From Novosphingobium sp. BW1 (lineage in GTDB: Bacteria; Pseudomonadota; Alphaproteobacteria; Sphingomonadales; Sphingomonadaceae), in NCBI RefSeq assembly GCF_008107685.1, contig NZ_VIRF01000074.1, positions 1 to 64,000 of the forward strand: a DNA stretch of 64,000 bases, given 5' to 3'. This document shows, in pieces, positions 17,090-25,196 of the stretch; position 1 is the stretch's first letter, and every line of letters starts with the position of its first letter. Position numbers and translations under genes: made by a program. The notes below the pieces were generated by a model. It was not told where the DNA came from. It did no database searches and saw only the letters and a list, made by a program, of their open reading frames with translations.

Positions 17090-17500
17090 TCATGGCGCCG
17101 CAGCATCGCCGCGCGGTGGCTCTCCGGCCGCCGACAACCTGGCGTTTTCCGCATCGGTAAAAACGCGGCTGCGGATCACGAAACGCACTCCCTCGGGTGC
17201 CTCCAGGCTCATGCCCGAACCGCGCCCGGGCACGATATCGATAGTGACCTGCGTATGGCGCCAGTATTCGAACTGCGCCGCCCCGATCCAGACCGGCGTA
17301 TCGCCCACCAGAGTGCCCAGCAGCACGTCCTGCCCGCCCACGCGAAACTCGCCCGCGACAAAACACTTCGGCGCGGAACCGTCGCAGCATCCGCCTGACT
17401 GGTGGAACATGAGCGGCCCGTGCTGCGCGCGCAGCCGCAGGATCCAGTCCTGCGCCGCGGGCGTCGCGCAAATCCGCGGGGCAGGTGTCGTGTCGCTCAT
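17090..17500 (-). CDS. DUF779 protein (aldehyde-dehydrogenase associated)
   Basis: A 136-residue protein with the DUF779 core: LMFHQSGGCCDGSAPKCF (three Cys, possibly metal binding), LGTLVGDTPVWIGAAQFEYW, HTQVTIDIVPGRGSGMSLE and RFVIRSRVFTDAE. The family is almost always next to acetaldehyde-type aldehyde dehydrogenases, and its chemical role is undetermined. It is the second gene after the aldehyde dehydrogenase here, separated by a 300-bp gap holding repeat copy 2. Confidence 0.88.
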   Translation of the reverse strand: MSDTTPAPRICATPAAQDWILRLRAQHGPLMFHQSGGCCDGSAPKCFVAGEFRVGGQDVLLGTLVGDTPVWIGAAQFEYWRHTQVTIDIVPGRGSGMSLEAPEGVRFVIRSRVFTDAENARLSAAGEPPRGDAAAP

Positions 17501-17531
17501 CGCTGCGCTCCCTAGATTTCAAAGAAGCGAT

Positions 17532-17647
17532 TCCGAGGACCATCGCCCTCTGGCTCCCAGAAATTGTCACCCTCACCTCACGTCCGCACCGGGCGTGGAG
17601 AGGGGTGAGGATGCTCGGTTTGGGGTCAAGGGGCGATGGCCCCTTGA
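17532..17647 (-). repeat. Palindromic interspersed repeat, copy 2 (reverse)
   Basis: Reverse orientation: hairpin B first (TCCGAGGACCATCGCCCTC), hairpin A last (TCAAGGGGCGATGGCCCCTTGA). It lies between the aldehyde dehydrogenase stop and the DUF779 start, inside what otherwise looks like one transcript. The rest of the 300-bp gap (17501-17531 and 17648-17800) shows no gene. Confidence 0.85.
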
Positions 17648-17800
17648 GAAATCCTTCTTCCCTCCCAAAAAGACGGTGGATGACCCGAGGGCCACCCACC
17701 GACCCGAGAGACCTGGCGCCACTGGACTGGCGGAGTGAGAGATGGGCGCCGGGAGCGGAGCTCTGCAGGGCTCCTTGGGGGCTTGTCCAGGACGTTCGGA

Positions 17801-19339
17801 TCAGAAGAAGCCGAGCGCCTTGGGGCTGTAGCTGACAAGCAAATTTTTGGTCTGCTGGTAGTGGTCCAGCATCATCTTGTGATTCTCACGCCCGATGCCC
17901 GACTGCTTGAAGCCGCCGAAGGCCGCATGGGCGGGGTACATGTGGTAGCAGTTGGTCCACACGCGCCCGGCCTGGATTCCCCGGCCAAAGCGGTAGGCGC
18001 GCGTGCCATCGCGGGTCCAGACACCGGCGCCCAAGCCATAGAGCGTGTCGTTGGCGATGCTCAGCGCCTCTTCCTCGGTCGAGAACTTGGTCACCGAAAG
18101 CACCGGCCCAAAGATTTCCTCCTGGAAGATGCGCATCTTGTTGTGGCCTTCGAGCACGGTGGGCTGCACGTAGTAGCCCTGCGCCATGTCGCCCTCGTGA
18201 AGCGCGCGCGCACCGCCGGTGAGGACCTTGGCGCCCTCGTCCTTGCCGATCTGGATATAGGAGAGGATCTTCTCCATCTGGTCGTTCGAGGCCTGCGCGC
18301 CGATCATCGTGGCGGGATCGAGCGGGCTGCCCAGCTTGATTGCCTCGACACGCTTGATCGCCTTTTCGATGAAGGCATCGTAAATCGATTCGTGCACCAG
18401 CGCGCGGCTCGGGCAAGTACAGACCTCACCCTGGTTGAGCGCGAACATGGCAAAGCCTTCGAGCGCCTTGTCGAGGAAGTCATCGTCCCGCGCCATCACA
18501 TCCTCGAAAAAGATGTTGGGGCTCTTGCCGCCCAGTTCGAGCGTGCAGGGAATGAGGTTCTCGCTCGCGTACTGCATGATGAGGCGGCCGGTGGTCGTCT
18601 CCCCGGTAAACGCGATCTTGGCGATACGCTTGTTGGTGGCAAGCGGCTTGCCCGCCTCGACGCCAAAGCCGTTGACGATGTTGAGCACGCCTGCGGGCAG
18701 TATGTCGGCGATCATCTCGGCCAGCACCAGGATCGACATCGGGGTCTGCTCGGCGGGCTTGAGCACCACGCAGTTGCCGGCCGCCAGCGCCGGGGCGAGT
18801 TTCCAGGCCGCCATCAGCAGCGGAAAATTCCACGGGATGATCTGGCCCACGACGCCCAGCGGCTCGTGGAAATGATAAGCCACGGTGTCGTGGTCGATCT
18901 CGCCGATGGAACCTTCCTGCGCGCGTACGCAGGCCGCGAAGTAACGGAAGTGGTCGATTGCCAGCGGCACGTCGGCAGCGGTCGTCTCGCGGATCGGCTT
19001 GCCGTTGTCGACGGTCTCGACCAGCGCGAGCTTGTCGAGATTGGCTTCCAGCCGGTCGGCGATCTTGAGGAGCGTGTTCGAACGCTCGGTCGAAGAGGCC
19101 TTGCCCCAAGCGTCCTTCGCCGCGTGTGCGGCATCGAGCGCGAGCTCGATGTCCTCGGCCGTACCGCGCGCCACCTGGCACACCACCTGCCCGGTGACGG
19201 GCGAGACATTGTCGAAGTACTGCCCCTTCACGGGCGCGACCCATTTGCCGCCGATGAAATTGTCGAACTTGTCCCGGATAAGCGTTGCGCCCGAGAACTT
19301 GCTCATGGCCTGCTCCAGCATCCCCATATCTCCAAACAT
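17801..19339 (-). CDS. NAD-dependent aldehyde dehydrogenase (acetaldehyde type, ExaC/PedI-like)
   Basis: A 512-residue aldehyde dehydrogenase. NAD-fold and catalytic motifs are present: [34 protein letters not shown], the general base Glu in [16 protein letters not shown] and the nucleophile Cys in [11 protein letters not shown]. This Cys context ([14 protein letters not shown]) is typical of the acetaldehyde dehydrogenases paired with quinoprotein ethanol dehydrogenases. ATG 19339 is chosen with GAGG just upstream. It would oxidise the aldehyde made in the periplasm to the acid once it enters the cytosol. It carries a copy of the 18-bp motif 62 nt upstream. The coding sequence shows no lesion. 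Confidence 0.92.
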   Translation of the reverse strand: MFGDMGMLEQAMSKFSGATLIRDKFDNFIGGKWVAPVKGQYFDNVSPVTGQVVCQVARGTAEDIELALDAAHAAKDAWGKASSTERSNTLLKIADRLEANLDKLALVETVDNGKPIRETTAADVPLAIDHFRYFAACVRAQEGSIGEIDHDTVAYHFHEPLGVVGQIIPWNFPLLMAAWKLAPALAAGNCVVLKPAEQTPMSILVLAEMIADILPAGVLNIVNGFGVEAGKPLATNKRIAKIAFTGETTTGRLIMQYASENLIPCTLELGGKSPNIFFEDVMARDDDFLDKALEGFAMFALNQGEVCTCPSRALVHESIYDAFIEKAIKRVEAIKLGSPLDPATMIGAQASNDQMEKILSYIQIGKDEGAKVLTGGARALHEGDMAQGYYVQPTVLEGHNKMRIFQEEIFGPVLSVTKFSTEEEALSIANDTLYGLGAGVWTRDGTRAYRFGRGIQAGRVWTNCYHMYPAHAAFGGFKQSGIGRENHKMMLDHYQQTKNLLVSYSPKALGFF

Positions 19340-19401
19340 GACCTCATCGCTCTTGCGCGATTTTTTCGAAGGCCACATTGGGCCGCAGGGCAGCCAGAGC
19401 C

Positions 19402-19419
19402 AATTGTACCATGGGACGA
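19402..19419 (-). promoter_or_regulatory. Locus operator motif upstream of aldehyde dehydrogenase
   Basis: The minus strand reads TCGTCCCATGGTACAATT, a full match to the 18-bp consensus, 62 nt before the aldehyde dehydrogenase ATG and oriented toward it. It lies in the 112-bp gap between the racemase stop (19452) and the dehydrogenase start. Confidence 0.7.
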
Positions 19420-19451
19420 TAGAGCGTGGTCAGGGCAAACGGTCCCGAACC

Positions 19452-20237
19452 TCAAAGCCCCTCGGAGAGGACGCAGACCGGACAGGCTTCCTCGGGCAGG
19501 TCGGCGAGCGCATCGACCATCGCGCGCACGGCGGCCAGCCGCGCCGCCTTCGCCGGACAAGGTGTCCCTTCCCGCGCGGCCTCTACCGCCTGCAGCGCCG
19601 CCTCGGCGAGCGGATTGATCACCGGAACCAGCGCCCTTTCGGCCAGCCTTGCGGCGATCGGCGACATGCAGGTACAGCCCAGGAGGATCGCCTCAGCCCC
19701 GTCCGCCGCCGCGCGCGCCATGCTGGCGCGGACACGCGCAAGGATATCGCCCCCCCCCTCCCCGATCCGGCCAAGATAGCCATCGGGGCCTGAAAGAGCG
19801 GCCAGGTCCGCTTCCTCGCCCGCGTTGTAGATGCCGGTGCAGGCACCGGCATGGCCGTAGAGCCGCAGCAGGTCATGGGGAATAAAATTCATCGAGGCAG
19901 GCCAGACAGTGACAATGGCAAAGCTCCCCTGCATTGCCGCACGCGCCATTCCGGCCTCGCCCGCGCCGACGACGGGTACCCCGGCGCTTGCCCGGAGAGC
20001 CGCCAGACCATAGTCGCCCAGCGTATCGAGCACGAGCGCATCGGCGCCCGCCTCTACCGCCGAGAGCCCGGCTTCCAGATGCCCTATCGCCTGCATGTCG
20101 CGGGCGGCAGGATCGGACGGGAACACCCCCAGCCGCGAAGGAAAGGCAAGCCGTTCAACACTGCCCGGCAACATGGCGCCCAATTCGGGGCGCACCGGCC
20201 CCAGGTTGCGCAGGGTTCCGATCAGGGCAAGGCGCAT
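19452..20237 (-). CDS. Asp/Glu/hydantoin racemase-family protein
   Basis: A 261-residue protein of the aspartate/glutamate/hydantoin racemase superfamily. Visible parts are RLALIGTLRN at the start, the first active-site loop LVLDTLGDYGLAALRA, and the second active-site loop AILLGCTCMSPIA with a Cys. The first loop, where racemases carry their other catalytic Cys, has Thr (DTLGDYG), so two-base racemisation may not operate; an isomerase or decarboxylase activity, or loss of function, is possible. The start at 20237 has a perfect GGAGG. Its stop lies 112 nt upstream of the aldehyde dehydrogenase ATG, in the same direction. Confidence 0.75.
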   Translation of the reverse strand: MRLALIGTLRNLGPVRPELGAMLPGSVERLAFPSRLGVFPSDPAARDMQAIGHLEAGLSAVEAGADALVLDTLGDYGLAALRASAGVPVVGAGEAGMARAAMQGSFAIVTVWPASMNFIPHDLLRLYGHAGACTGIYNAGEEADLAALSGPDGYLGRIGEGGGDILARVRASMARAAADGAEAILLGCTCMSPIAARLAERALVPVINPLAEAALQAVEAAREGTPCPAKAARLAAVRAMVDALADLPEEACPVCVLSEGL

Positions 20238-20374
20238 GGCGATCCTCCGTGGGTCGGTTAATTGATCCATGTTTATGTCAAAAAAATCCTCGCCCGCAAG
20301 AATCCGCCTCCCTTCTGGAAAACCGGGCACGCGCCCCTTGCCTCCCCCCACCCGTATTTGCCAATAGGGCCCCT

Positions 20375-21841
20375 GTGAGCGCGAATATCGTCATCGGCGA
20401 CGGGCCACACGGCCAGCCGACAGAGATCGACATCAAGGAACTTCTGGCGACCCGCCTGCTGGTGCAGGGCAATTCCGGGTCCGGCAAGTCGCATCTGCTG
20501 CGCCGCCTGCTCGAAGAGAGCGCCAGCCTCGTCCAGCAGATCGTGATCGATCCCGAAGGTGACTTCGTCAGCCTGGCCGAGGAATTCGGCCACGTCGTGA
20601 TCGACGGCGCGGCCTATGGCGAGGCCGAGATCGTCAAGCTCGGCGCGCGCATCCGCCAGCACCGCGCCTCGGTCGTGCTCGCGCTCGACGAGCTGGAAAT
20701 CGACAGCCAGATGAAGTGCGCAGCCCAGTTCCTCAACGCCCTGTTCGATGCCCCGCGCGACCAGTGGTACCCCGCGCTCGTCGTCGTCGACGAAGCGCAG
20801 ATGTTCGCACCGGCTGCCGCAGGCGAAGTCTCCGAAGAGGCGCGCCGCATTTCGCTGGGCGCCATGACCAACCTCATGTGCCGTGGGCGCAAACGCGGCC
20901 TTGCGGGCGTCATCGCCACGCAGCGCCTTGCCAAGCTCGCCAAAAACGTGGCCGCCGAGGCGTCCAACTTCCTGATGGGCCGCACCTTCCTCGACATCGA
21001 CATGGCCCGCGCCGCCGATCTGCTCGGCATGGAGCGTCGCCAGGCCGAGGAAATCCGCGATCTGGGACGCGGCCAGTTCCTGGGTCTGGGCCCGGCCATC
21101 TCCCGCCGCCCTGTCAAGACGCAGATCGGTTCGGTGAAGACCGGCGCCAAGTCGGTGACGCCCGGCCTCATGCCGCTGCCCGAAGCCTCGAGCGAGGACA
21201 TGCGCGAGCTGCTCCACGACAACCTCCACGTCGAACCCGAGAAGCCCGACTTCGTGCGGCCTGCGCGCCGCCGCATGGAAATGGAGGAACTCGACGAGAG
21301 CATCGCGTCGGGCCCCGCCGCCGAGGCCCTGCCCGCGCGCGCCGAACGCCCCGAGGCCGAACCGGAAGAAAATCGCGCCGCCATGCTCGAAATCCTGAAC
21401 GAGATGGCCCGTGACGAGGACAGCCTGTTCCAGTCCTCGACCACGCTGTTCCAGGACTTCACCATCCGCTGCCGGATGAAGGGCATCTCGGTGCGCAGCC
21501 TCGATGCCACGATGTTCCGCCGGGGCTTTGCCGCTGCGGTCGCCGGAATCGAAGACCCCGAGGACGAACGCTGGTTCGACCTTGTGAACCTGGCCAAGCA
21601 CGTCCCCGACGACGCGCTTGCCCCGTTTTACGTCATTGCCCGCGCGGCGATGGACAACGAGCCGTGCCCCGACGATGACCGGCTTGCCAAGATCTACGGC
21701 ACCAGCTCACCGCGCCGCATCCAGCGCCTGCTCGACTACCTCGAAAAGGACGGGCTGATCGTGGTGCGCACCGACTTTGCCGGCAAGCGGTCGGTCGGCG
21801 TGCCCGATCTGGGCGTGACAACCGCCGCCGTCGAGGCGTAA
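20375..21841 (+). CDS. HerA-like ATP-binding protein
   Basis: A 488-residue AAA/FtsK-HerA superfamily ATPase starting at GTG 20375. The Walker A is GNSGSGKS (residues 32-39), the Walker B is LVVVDEAQMF, with a sensor-like VIATQRLAKL and an arginine-rich MERRQAEEIRDLGRGQF. The C-terminal third (after residue 330) is acidic and then turns into a helical/winged-helix-like region (RIQRLLDYLEKDGLIVVRTD). Related proteins act in DNA translocation or repair; a specific role cannot be assigned. The upstream 137 bp to the divergent racemase start holds no gene. A DUF4169 gene follows after 12 nt. Confidence 0.78.
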   Translation: MSANIVIGDGPHGQPTEIDIKELLATRLLVQGNSGSGKSHLLRRLLEESASLVQQIVIDPEGDFVSLAEEFGHVVIDGAAYGEAEIVKLGARIRQHRASVVLALDELEIDSQMKCAAQFLNALFDAPRDQWYPALVVVDEAQMFAPAAAGEVSEEARRISLGAMTNLMCRGRKRGLAGVIATQRLAKLAKNVAAEASNFLMGRTFLDIDMARAADLLGMERRQAEEIRDLGRGQFLGLGPAISRRPVKTQIGSVKTGAKSVTPGLMPLPEASSEDMRELLHDNLHVEPEKPDFVRPARRRMEMEELDESIASGPAAEALPARAERPEAEPEENRAAMLEILNEMARDEDSLFQSSTTLFQDFTIRCRMKGISVRSLDATMFRRGFAAAVAGIEDPEDERWFDLVNLAKHVPDDALAPFYVIARAAMDNEPCPDDDRLAKIYGTSSPRRIQRLLDYLEKDGLIVVRTDFAGKRSVGVPDLGVTTAAVEA

Positions 21842-21853
21842 AAGCCCCCCCAC

Positions 21854-22039
21854 ATGGCCGAGATCGTCAACCTTCGCATGGCCCGCAAGGCGAAGGCCCG
21901 CGCCGATGCCCGCGCGCAGGCCGAAGAAGCACGCGCCCGCCACGGCGCCAGCAAGGCCACCCGCGAGAAAACCTCCTCGGAGATTGCCCGGCGGGAGCGC
22001 ACCGTCGAGGGCGCCCGCCGCGAAAAGGACAGCGACTGA
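21854..22039 (+). CDS. DUF4169 family small protein
   Basis: A 61-residue, highly charged helical protein (AEIVNLRMARKAKARADARA), matching the DUF4169 pattern of short Ala/Arg/Glu-rich alphaproteobacterial proteins. Its function is unknown. It overlaps the next gene by one base (TGATG), suggesting translational coupling, and lies 12 nt after the HerA-like gene. Confidence 0.8.
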   Translation: MAEIVNLRMARKAKARADARAQAEEARARHGASKATREKTSSEIARRERTVEGARREKDSD

Positions 22040-22242
22040 TGCGCACGACTTACCTCGAGGCGACCGTGCGCCTCTACCACCTGAGCGATGCGATGGAGGG
22101 CGGCGCGGCCGAAACGCTGTTCTACGGGAGCCTGACCGAGGCCATGCAAATCGCCGCGCAGCAGGACGAGGCGACGCAGGAAGGCCTTTTCATCGCCACC
22201 GACAACGATGTCGTCGCCTATCTCGACCTGCTTGAGGGCTGA
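22039..22242 (+). CDS. Conserved small protein of unknown function
   Basis: A 67-residue acidic soluble protein (MRTTYLEATVRLYHLSDAME to VVAYLDLLEG). No signal peptide, membrane segment or metal motif. The start overlaps the DUF4169 stop, so both are probably made from one message with the HerA-like ATPase. I do not recognise a domain. Confidence 0.7.
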   Translation: MRTTYLEATVRLYHLSDAMEGGAAETLFYGSLTEAMQIAAQQDEATQEGLFIATDNDVVAYLDLLEG

Positions 22243-22258
22243 AAGAGGAAAGAGATAG

Positions 22259-22375
22259 TTCAAGGGGTCATCACCCCTTGAACCCGGAAACAGCGACCTC
22301 ACCATTCTCAACCGACGCCGCGCGCGAAAGGTGAGGGTGACAGGTTGGGGAGCCCGCAGGCGATGGCTCTCGGAA
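22259..22375 (+). repeat. Palindromic interspersed repeat, copy 3
   Basis: Hairpin A (TTCAAGGGGTCATCACCCCTTGAA) is slightly diverged from copy 1 but compensated on both arms, so pairing is kept. Inner CGACCTCACC and GGTGAGGGTG pair, and hairpin B is CCCGCAGGCGATGGCTCTCGG. It starts 16 nt after the small-protein stop. Confidence 0.82.
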
Positions 22376-22485
22376 AATCTCTTCCAACTTCTTCTACCTG
22401 CCCCACCCCGCAGGTGCCTCGGTGGCCGCGCGCGGTGGGACAGGCAGTTCGGCAGAACCGGTGATTTCCGGTCCCTATCGGGTTC

Positions 22486-22974
22486 TTAGAAGCGGGCCTG
22501 CAGGCCGCCTGCGACATAGCCATCGCCCACGTTCACCTTGGCATCGAGCATCGGCATGACCGGCATCGAGGCCGTGCCGTAGGCCCGCACCGAATCGCCC
22601 ATGTAGCGCGCGCCCACGCCCAGCGTGAGCATCGGCAGGCTGTAGCTGGCTTCCACGCGGCCATAGGCCTTGAGGCCGGTGCCGTCGCAGTGGTCGTCGT
22701 TCACCGCGACTTCGTCGATGCGGCGGTAGCACACGCCATCGTCCGAGGTATAGCGCGGGTGGTCCTTATCGTAGATGAAGGCGCCGACCGAGGGGGTCAC
22801 GGCGAAGCCGCCGTCGCGCAGGATCGGGTAGCCCACGCCCAGTTCTCCGCCCCACTGGCCCTTCCACTTGGCGACATTCGCCTCGGCGGTGACCTGCGCC
22901 GCGGCGGGCGAGGCGGCCAGCAGCGATCCGCCCAGGGCTGCGGCGGCAAGGGCAAGAACGTGGCGGTGCGACAT
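22486..22974 (-). CDS. Secreted/outer-membrane hypothetical protein
   Basis: A 162-residue protein with a Sec signal (LALAAAALGGSLLAASPAAA, cleaved before QVTAEANVA). The mature part is Gly/Ala/Tyr-rich with alternating hydrophobic residues (WGGELGVGYPILRDGG, LTLGVGARYMGDSVRAYG) and ends in Phe, compatible with a small beta-barrel. Two Cys (GVCYRR and DDHCDG) may form a disulfide. The start at 22974 places the signal peptide at the N-terminus. No neighbour suggests a function. Confidence 0.72.
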   Translation of the reverse strand: MSHRHVLALAAAALGGSLLAASPAAAQVTAEANVAKWKGQWGGELGVGYPILRDGGFAVTPSVGAFIYDKDHPRYTSDDGVCYRRIDEVAVNDDHCDGTGLKAYGRVEASYSLPMLTLGVGARYMGDSVRAYGTASMPVMPMLDAKVNVGDGYVAGGLQARF

Positions 22975-23168
22975 GGTTCGTATCCTTCTCGGGTATGCAC
23001 AAAGGGGCACACACGGCCTCCCCCGCGCATGCTGGTGGCCCTGTTGCGCATAGCAGCCCGCAGCGACAAGCAGCGCGCACGCAGCCCGTCCCGCCCGCCT
23101 GTCACCTCACCGCTATCCGGTACAAAAAACGCGCCGGGCCGTCGGTTTAGGCCACCGCGAAACCCAGG

Positions 23169-23816
23169 TCAGACCATGGCGTCGAGCGCGTCGGCCACCG
23201 GCGTATCCCCATCGGTCAGTTCCAGGATCACGCGCGAGAGCTGCGGACGCTCCAGGATTCCGGCCAGCACCTGCGCCACGTGGTCGCGCGAGACGTTGCC
23301 ATAGGGAAGCGCGAGGCCCAGCGCGATCGTGCCGTCGCCGCCCTCGGAACTGAGCGTGCCCGGACGCGCGATCACCCAGTCGAGATCGCTTTGCGAGAGG
23401 TGCGCGTCGGTCAGCTTCTTGATGCGCATGTAGTTCTCGAACCCCTCCTTGGGCTCGGCATCGCGCCCCGCCTCGGGGAAGGCTGAGACCAGCAGGAAGC
23501 GCGTCGCGCCCGCCTTGCGCGCGGCCGCCACCGCTTTGACCAGCCCATCGCCGTCGACCGCCTGGGTGAGGTCGTAGCCCGCCCCGCCCGCACCGGCCGA
23601 GAACACGACCGCATCGGCACCGTCCATCCGCTCGGCCAGTTCATCGACGCTGAGCGCGGTAATGTCGCCGGCCACCGGGGTTGCGCCCTTGTCGGCAAGG
23701 ATCTGAGCCTGCTCGCTCTTGCGGTGCATGGCCAGCGGCACATGGCCCGCCTCGGCCAGCAGGGAGACCAGACGCGAGCCTACCTTGCCGGCGGCACCGA
23801 TGATGAAGACGTTCAT
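23169..23816 (-). CDS. NAD(P)-binding SDR-like oxidoreductase
   Basis: A 215-residue atypical/extended SDR (NmrA/YwnB-like). The N-terminal dinucleotide motif is IIGAAGKVGSRL, followed by AMHRKSEQAQIL and DAVVFSAGAGGAGYDLTQAVD. The conserved tail is YMRIKKLTDAHLSQSDLDWVIARPGTL. YMRIK replaces the catalytic YxxxK of classical SDRs, as in sugar-epimerase relatives. The substrate is unknown. It is divergent from bioF across a 216-bp region. Confidence 0.85.
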   Translation of the reverse strand: MNVFIIGAAGKVGSRLVSLLAEAGHVPLAMHRKSEQAQILADKGATPVAGDITALSVDELAERMDGADAVVFSAGAGGAGYDLTQAVDGDGLVKAVAAARKAGATRFLLVSAFPEAGRDAEPKEGFENYMRIKKLTDAHLSQSDLDWVIARPGTLSSEGGDGTIALGLALPYGNVSRDHVAQVLAGILERPQLSRVILELTDGDTPVADALDAMV

Positions 23817-23839
23817 GCTATTGGTTCCTGTTCTGGTAC

Positions 23840-23871
23840 GAAAGGCAGGCGCAAGGCGCTTGCCTTCTTTC
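23840..23871. promoter_or_regulatory. Inverted repeat between SDR and bioF
   Basis: GAAAGGCAGGCGC and GCGCTTGCCTTCTTTC form an imperfect stem around AAG in the divergent interval (23817-24032), followed on the plus strand by a T-rich stretch. It could be an operator for either gene or a hairpin terminator. No TTATCTATAA-like BioR site was seen. Confidence 0.35.
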
Positions 23872-24032
23872 GTTTCTTTGCCAGCCCATGTCGGAACGAC
23901 GTATTCCCATGACAACCGCCTGGGAAGACGCGATTTCCCCCGACCCTGCGCCCGGCCACCCCTGACAACGCAACAGGAAGTTCCGCCCACGCCATTGTCA
24001 CATGCGCGCAGTTGCCATAACCGGCAGCAAGA

Positions 24033-25196
24033 ATGACACGGCTCGACCCCTTTCTGACAGAGGCGCTGGCGCGGATCGAAACGGCCGGGCAGCGCCGTAC
24101 CTTGCGCCCCGCCCACCTCGCGGCCACCGGGCGGATCGTCCGCGAGGGACGTACCCTCATCGACTTCTCCAGCAACGACTACCTCGGCCTTGCCCGCCAC
24201 CCCGTGTTGAGCGCGCGCGCCATCGCCTGGACTGAGCGCCTTGGCACCGGATCGGGTGCCTCGCGTCTCGTCACCGGCACCAGTGCCGAGCAGCTGGCCC
24301 TTGAAGCGCGCATCGCCCGCTTCAAGCACACCGAGGCCGCGCTGGTCTTTGCGAGCGGCTGGCAGGCCAACGCCACCGTCATCCCCGCCCTGCTGGCTGC
24401 GGTGCCGGGCTGCATAGTCTTCACCGACCGACTGATACACGCCTCGATGCACGCCGGGCTGGCCAATGCGGGCGTGCGCCAGGTGCGCTTTCGCCACAAC
24501 GACCTCGACCACCTCGAAATGCTTCTGGAGAGCAAGGGCCGCGAGGCGCCCGCACGCCTGATCCTGACCGAGAGCGTGTTCTCGATGGACGGCGACCGCG
24601 CGGACCTCGCCCGCCTGGCTGACATCGCGCATCACCACGAGGCCGCGCTCTATGTCGACGAGGCCCACGCGACCGGCGTCCTGGGCCCGGGCGGGACGGG
24701 TCTCACCGGCGAAGTGCCCGGGCGTATCGATCTTGTCATGGGCACCTTCAGCAAGGCGCTCGGCAGCTTTGGCGCCTATGTCGCGGGCTCACGCGTGCTC
24801 ATCGACTACCTCGTCAACGCAGCGAGCGGCTTCATCTTCACCACCGCGCCACCACCTGCGGTGCTGGGCGCGATCGATGCCGCGCTCGACCTCGTGCCCT
24901 CCATGGACGCCGAGCGCGCGCATCTGGCCGATCTCGGCAACCGGCTGCGCGAAGGGCTCGGCGCGCTTGGCCTCGATCACGGCGCATCCAGCACCCAGAT
25001 TGTGCCCGCCGTGATCGGCCCGGAGGCCGAGACCCTCACGCTCTCGGCCCGGCTCGACGAGGCCGGGTTGCTCGTCTCGGCAATCCGCCCTCCCACTGTT
25101 CCTCCCGGGTCCAGCCGCCTGCGCATCGCGCTGCGTGCGGCCCATTCTCCCGACGACATCGACGCACTGCTGACAGCGCTCAAGGACGCCCTGTGA
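24033..25196 (+). CDS. bioF: 8-amino-7-oxononanoate synthase
   Basis: A 387-residue alpha-oxoamine synthase of fold type I that condenses pimeloyl-thioester with alanine using PLP, the first ring-building step of biotin synthesis. Visible: LIDFSSNDYLGLARHP, GTGSGASRLVTGTS, ALVFASGWQANATV, YVDEAHATGVLGPGGTGL and the PLP Lys in MGTFSKALGSFGAYVAGS. It heads a plus-strand operon whose genes overlap or nearly overlap (bioF, bioH-like, bioC, bioD, bioA). Confidence 0.95.
   Translation: MTRLDPFLTEALARIETAGQRRTLRPAHLAATGRIVREGRTLIDFSSNDYLGLARHPVLSARAIAWTERLGTGSGASRLVTGTSAEQLALEARIARFKHTEAALVFASGWQANATVIPALLAAVPGCIVFTDRLIHASMHAGLANAGVRQVRFRHNDLDHLEMLLESKGREAPARLILTESVFSMDGDRADLARLADIAHHHEAALYVDEAHATGVLGPGGTGLTGEVPGRIDLVMGTFSKALGSFGAYVAGSRVLIDYLVNAASGFIFTTAPPPAVLGAIDAALDLVPSMDAERAHLADLGNRLREGLGALGLDHGASSTQIVPAVIGPEAETLTLSARLDEAGLLVSAIRPPTVPPGSSRLRIALRAAHSPDDIDALLTALKDAL

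Noticed and set aside
3945..19339. PQQ biosynthesis genes (pqqA-E) expected with the quinoprotein locus.
   Set aside because: Searched by eye for pqqB/C/D/E-like products between the cytochrome b561 and aldehyde dehydrogenase genes; none is present, so they must lie elsewhere or be absent.
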